Source: an uncultured Eubacteriales bacterium | GTDB taxonomy: Bacteria > Bacillota > Clostridia > Oscillospirales > Oscillospiraceae | Assembly: GCA_900543085.1 (NCBI GenBank) | Contig: UQQF01000006.1 | Span: 1-64,000 of the forward strand | Reading direction: 5' to 3' | DNA length: 64,000 nt | Shown: piece by piece, positions 61,073 to 64,000 of the stretch | Layout: each line of letters starts with the position of its first letter | How positions within the stretch are numbered: position 1 is the stretch's first letter | Program-made: the position numbers and the translations under genes | The notes under the pieces: generated by a model | The model's input: the letters and a program-made list of their open reading frames with translations, nothing else | What the model was told of the DNA's origin: nothing | Database searches by the model: none

Positions 61073-61321
61073 ATGGAAAACGAGATTGCATTCGATAACT
61101 CCCAGAAATATATTGAGATAGGTTACAACATAGCCTACTACCGCAAGCACGCGGGACTAACGCAGGAGCAGCTTGCGGAGCTGGTTGGCATCAGCCGCCA
61201 GCATATCGGCGCACTGGAGGCTCCAAACATTGTGCGCCCTATTTCGCTGGAGCTGCTTTTCAATATAGCTACAGTATTGGATATACCGGCGTACAAGCTG
61301 CTTGTATTTAGAGGAGAATGA
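61073..61321 (+). CDS. Small XRE-family regulator (2)
   Basis: An 82-residue Cro/CI-type protein (IAYYRKHAGLTQEQLAELVG, ISRQHIGALE, LELLFNIATVLDIPAYKLL). I chose ATG 61073 with GGGGTG before it. A TTAGAT-AGC-ATCTAA dyad at 61013-61027 in its promoter is a candidate autoregulatory site. Confidence 0.87.
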   Translation: MENEIAFDNSQKYIEIGYNIAYYRKHAGLTQEQLAELVGISRQHIGALEAPNIVRPISLELLFNIATVLDIPAYKLLVFRGE

Positions 61322-61325
61322 ATTA

Positions 61326-61357
61326 CCGCCCGACGAAATCTTCCGTCGAGCGGTTTT
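61326..61357 (+). terminator. Terminator after XRE regulator 2
   Basis: CCGCCCGACG / CGTCGAGCGG arms (one mismatch) with an 8-base loop and TTTTTTG after. It separates this gene from the convergent yolD-like gene. Confidence 0.75.
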
Positions 61358-61368
61358 TTGTTGCGGTT

Positions 61369-61764
61369 TCAGTTTTGTCCTATGCTAATTATCTCGGCAA
61401 TGGGTATCCTCACTCCGTCATTAAACACCATCATACGCTCAACCTCGTCCACGCGCTTGAGCACCCCAGTGTGCGTCACATACGCGCCGCCGCTTTTGCG
61501 GCTGTCAGGGACGAAGTATCTCACCGTGACCATAGGCGAATCGAGCGTGGAGAGATACTGCTGCTTGTAGTCCAGCTCTGCGCGCTCTTCCTCGCTTAGC
61601 TCTATGCGCGCATCCGTGAGCCGCGCTGTCTCATCTATCGCGTCGCCGTAGCCGGTGAGTGCCGCAAACGGTGAAAACTGCGCCGCGCGGTCGCTCATGG
61701 GCATCGGCTCGTGCTTGGACTTGGGGCGCGGGAGATCTAATATGTCGTCATATTTAAAGTGCAT
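61369..61764 (-). CDS. YolD-like protein
   Basis: A 131-residue YolD-type protein. The N-terminal motif MSDRAAQFSPFAALTGYGDA is diagnostic; a charged helix and a beta-rich C-terminus (MVTVRYFVPDSRKSGGAYVT) follow. YolD-like proteins are encoded with Y-family polymerases and may act like UmuD partners. Here a 4Fe-4S membrane protein gene is wedged between it and the polymerase. Confidence 0.85.
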   Translation of the reverse strand: MHFKYDDILDLPRPKSKHEPMPMSDRAAQFSPFAALTGYGDAIDETARLTDARIELSEEERAELDYKQQYLSTLDSPMVTVRYFVPDSRKSGGAYVTHTGVLKRVDEVERMMVFNDGVRIPIAEIISIGQN

Positions 61765-61780
61765 TCCGACTCGCCCCCTT

Positions 61781-62605
61781 CTACAACGCGCCCTTGGGGC
61801 AGCTCTTTACACACTCCATGCAAAGTATGCACTCGGTTCCGTTCTTCCGTCTCCGGCTGTTGTCTGTGACGTCCACGTCCATCGGGCAGACCGCTTTGCA
61901 CTTACCGCATGAGACACACTTATCTTTGTCGCACGTTATACGCAGCAGCGAGAAGTAGCTCATAGGTTTCAGGAATACCGTCACGGGGCAGACATATTTG
62001 CAGAACGCGCGGTTGTCCTTAAACGCAAAAGCCAGCGCAATGCCTACGGCATAGTAGGCCAGATTGCCTAGAATAAACGCCCAAAACATTATGCTCGCCA
62101 TATCCTTTGCGCCTGAGAGGAACAGCGCCGATACGAACACGAGCGAGACGGCGAAGGTTATGTAGCGTATCCAGCCGAGGCGCTTTCTCTCATGGTTCGG
62201 CACCTTGTACGGCAGAAAGTCCAGCACCATGGCTGTCCAGCAGGCATAGCCGCACCAGCCTCTGCCAAAGAGCAGCGGGCCGAAAATTTTGGCCACTGCG
62301 TAGTGTATGGTTGCGGCTTCGAATACTCCCAGGAAAAGATAGTACCAGAAACCTTCTATCTGCATATTCTCGTTGCAGACAAGACCAAGATAGACAAGCA
62401 TATACGTCCCAACCAGGAGCTGCACTATACGTCGGGCATGTTTGTACCGGCGTATGAATAACACCAGTCCGGCAGCTATGGCTGTACCTATATAGCTGAA
62501 GTTAAATAGGTAAAATACGTTGTCCTTCGTAAGCCAAAGAGTAACTGCTACCGCTTCAAACGCGAGGAAAATAAGCGCCGGCAGGAGATATTGCTTTATT
62601 TTCAC
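61781..62605 (-). CDS. Membrane 4Fe-4S ferredoxin-like protein (NosR/NapH-like core)
   Basis: A 274-residue protein with about five to six membrane helices, two cytosolic Cys motifs in the membrane part (GRGWCGYACWT and CKYVCPVTVFLKP), and a C-terminal 2x4Fe-4S ferredoxin domain (CVSCGKCKAVCPMDV, CILCMECVKSCPKGA). Such proteins relay electrons at the membrane. It starts at GTG overlapping the polymerase stop (GTGA) and lies 17 bases before yolD, so all three form one operon. The electron donor and acceptor are unknown. Confidence 0.85.
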   Translation of the reverse strand: MKIKQYLLPALIFLAFEAVAVTLWLTKDNVFYLFNFSYIGTAIAAGLVLFIRRYKHARRIVQLLVGTYMLVYLGLVCNENMQIEGFWYYLFLGVFEAATIHYAVAKIFGPLLFGRGWCGYACWTAMVLDFLPYKVPNHERKRLGWIRYITFAVSLVFVSALFLSGAKDMASIMFWAFILGNLAYYAVGIALAFAFKDNRAFCKYVCPVTVFLKPMSYFSLLRITCDKDKCVSCGKCKAVCPMDVDVTDNSRRRKNGTECILCMECVKSCPKGAL

Positions 62606-64000
62606 GCCTTATGCCCCCCGATCTGTCCGTCGCGGTCGCGCATCGTCGCGCCGTCCTCAAAGTTCATCCCGCGTAGGATTGAGTTCTTGCCGTACTTCTG
62701 CTTTATCTTCAGCAGCGCCGCCTGCTTGCGCTTCTCGCGCTCGAGGGCGGCGTTTTCGCGCTTACGCTCGGCGTCCAGTTCTGCGTAGTCCGTAAACATA
62801 TCCATCTGTTCGGGCTCGGCCTCCTTCGGCGCGTCGGCCTCGGGGATGACGCGGCAGGCCGTTATGTTCAGCCGACGGATGAGCAATGTTTCGTCCACCA
62901 CGCGGTCATACAGCTCAGCCGCGGCGTCCATTATCTGCTTCGTTGAGGACGTGTAGCGCGGGAGGTTGACCGTACCGTGCGAGTGCTTGGGCGCAAGCCG
63001 CCCGTATCCGTCGCGGACAATCTCGCCCTTGTACTGCGCGCGGCGCTTCGCGTCCTTGATGTTCTCAATGTCGTAGCCAATCGTCACGACGAGTTGGTCG
63101 GTGACGAGATTTTTGCTGAACAAGTCCATCGAGAGCGCATCTGCCATCTCACGCAGGACTATCCGTGCCTTGTCCGCAGTGTACGGCTCGTGCAGCACCT
63201 GCCCCGAACCGAGGCTGTTGCTCCCGGGCTTGTACGCTTTGACGGCCTCCACCGTGCAGGGCTCGTAGCCCCAGGCGTGGTCAATGAGCAGTTCGGCGTT
63301 CTTGCCAAAGAGCTTGAAAAGGAAGTCCTCGTCCGTCAGCGAGCGCCGAGCCACGTCGCCCATCGTGAACATCCCGTTCTCCTCGAGCTTTTTGGCGTAA
63401 CCTCTGCCCACGCGCCAGAAGTCCGTGAGCGGCGTGTGGCTCCACAGCTTTTCGCGGTAGCTTCGCTCGTCCAGCTCCGCGATACGCACCCCGTTTTCGT
63501 CAGCGGGGATGTGCTTCGCATCGATGTCCATGGCGACTTTGCAGAGATACAGATTTGTGCCAATACCAGCCGTTGCCGTGATACCTGTCGTTGCGAGCAC
63601 GTCGAGGATAATCTTCATTGACAGATCGTGCGGCGAAAGGCCGTAGGTGGCGAGATAGCACGTCACGTCCATGAACACCTCGTCTATGGAGTAGACGATG
63701 ATGTCCTCGGGCGCGACGTACTTCATGTAGACCTGGTAAATGCGCGTGCTGTACTCCATGTAGTGAGCCATGCGCGGCGGGGCTATGAGGAAGTCCACGG
63801 CGAGTGACGGGTCGCTTTGAAGCTCGGAGAGGAAGTGTGACTTGCCCTCCAGCCGGTGTCCCGGCGCATCGTGACGTCGGCCCGCGTTGGCCTCACGAAC
63901 ACGCTGCTTCACCTCGAACAGCCGGCAGCGGCCGCCGATGCCGTAGCTTTTCAGACTCGGCGTCACGGCGAGGCAAATGGTCTTGTCCGTGCGGCTCTCG
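62602..64000 (-). CDS. Y-family DNA polymerase (UmuC/DinB type), 5' end outside window
   Basis: At least 465 residues of a lesion-bypass polymerase. Active-site acids are in VYSIDEVFMDVT, followed by a helix-hairpin-helix (LTDFWRVGRGYAKKLEENG) and a little-finger region (LGSGQVLHEPYTADKARI). The frame is open to the right edge (ESRTDKTICLAVTPSL), so the start lies beyond 64000. ICE-borne copies of this type are common and may aid DNA repair after transfer. Confidence 0.92.
   Translation of the reverse strand, partial: ESRTDKTICLAVTPSLKSYGIGGRCRLFEVKQRVREANAGRRHDAPGHRLEGKSHFLSELQSDPSLAVDFLIAPPRMAHYMEYSTRIYQVYMKYVAPEDIIVYSIDEVFMDVTCYLATYGLSPHDLSMKIILDVLATTGITATAGIGTNLYLCKVAMDIDAKHIPADENGVRIAELDERSYREKLWSHTPLTDFWRVGRGYAKKLEENGMFTMGDVARRSLTDEDFLFKLFGKNAELLIDHAWGYEPCTVEAVKAYKPGSNSLGSGQVLHEPYTADKARIVLREMADALSMDLFSKNLVTDQLVVTIGYDIENIKDAKRRAQYKGEIVRDGYGRLAPKHSHGTVNLPRYTSSTKQIMDAAAELYDRVVDETLLIRRLNITACRVIPEADAPKEAEPEQMDMFTDYAELDAERKRENAALEREKRKQAALLKIKQKYGKNSILRGMNFEDGATMRDRDGQIGGHKA

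Overview
The window comes from a GC-rich anaerobic Firmicute, most likely an Oscillospiraceae-type gut clostridium. The support is indirect: BlaI/BlaR1 and SLH proteins, a class III CoA-transferase, electron-transfer flavoproteins paired with an acyl-CoA dehydrogenase and a GlcD-type dehydrogenase, and a Tn1549/CTn4-like integrative and conjugative element (ICE). No rRNA or tRNA gene was seen, so the species cannot be fixed.

Left block, 1-32.8 kb: most of one ICE. A conjugation operon comes first (Maff2, VirB6/TrbL-like, PrgI, VirB4, a BRO/KilAC protein, an NlpC/P60 hydrolase, DUF4315, DUF4366). Topoisomerase III follows, flanked by an AbrB/PIN and a VapBC toxin-antitoxin pair. Next is a giant N6-methylase/helicase gene that carries a complete tnpV gene in another frame and is later cut in two by a 1.6-kb two-gene insertion. 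DUF3848/3849, MobC, an antisense DUF2971 gene and the relaxase follow. Between 22.8 and 29.2 kb lies a nested cargo zone: an IS110 copy, a BlaI/BlaR1 locus with a duplicated tail, a small sigma-like gene and a truncated serine recombinase. A sigma-like regulator, a TnpW-type small protein, a large serine recombinase and a resolvase-domain protein close the element. Several ICE genes have a good Shine-Dalgarno sequence but ATA, ACG or TTA where the start codon should be.

Middle block, 32.8-58.4 kb: chromosome-like. A decayed cas3 sits at the ICE border. A metabolic island follows: a GntP permease with a FabK/nitronate-monooxygenase-like enzyme on the minus strand, two convergent PucR regulators, and a 13-kb plus-strand operon. 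The operon encodes a CaiA-like acyl-CoA dehydrogenase, CaiC-like ligase, FixA/FixB-like Etf, two more FabK/NMO-like flavoenzymes, a hotdog thioesterase, a GlcD-type FAD dehydrogenase with its own Etf pair, two split-barrel flavoproteins and a CaiB/FldA-like CoA-transferase. The inferred logic is: import a carboxylate, make its CoA ester, oxidise or reduce it through two Etf-coupled flavin dehydrogenases, and recycle CoA by the transferase or thioesterase. The substrate is unknown. An IS1182 copy follows the operon, then an SLH surface protein whose upstream region carries a long tetranucleotide repeat.

Right block, 58.7-64 kb: ICE-like again. It holds a SLOG-like / sigma-region-4 / Rossmann-like fusion protein, two small HTH regulators, and a minus-strand operon of a Y-family polymerase (running off the edge), a membrane 4Fe-4S protein and a YolD-like protein.
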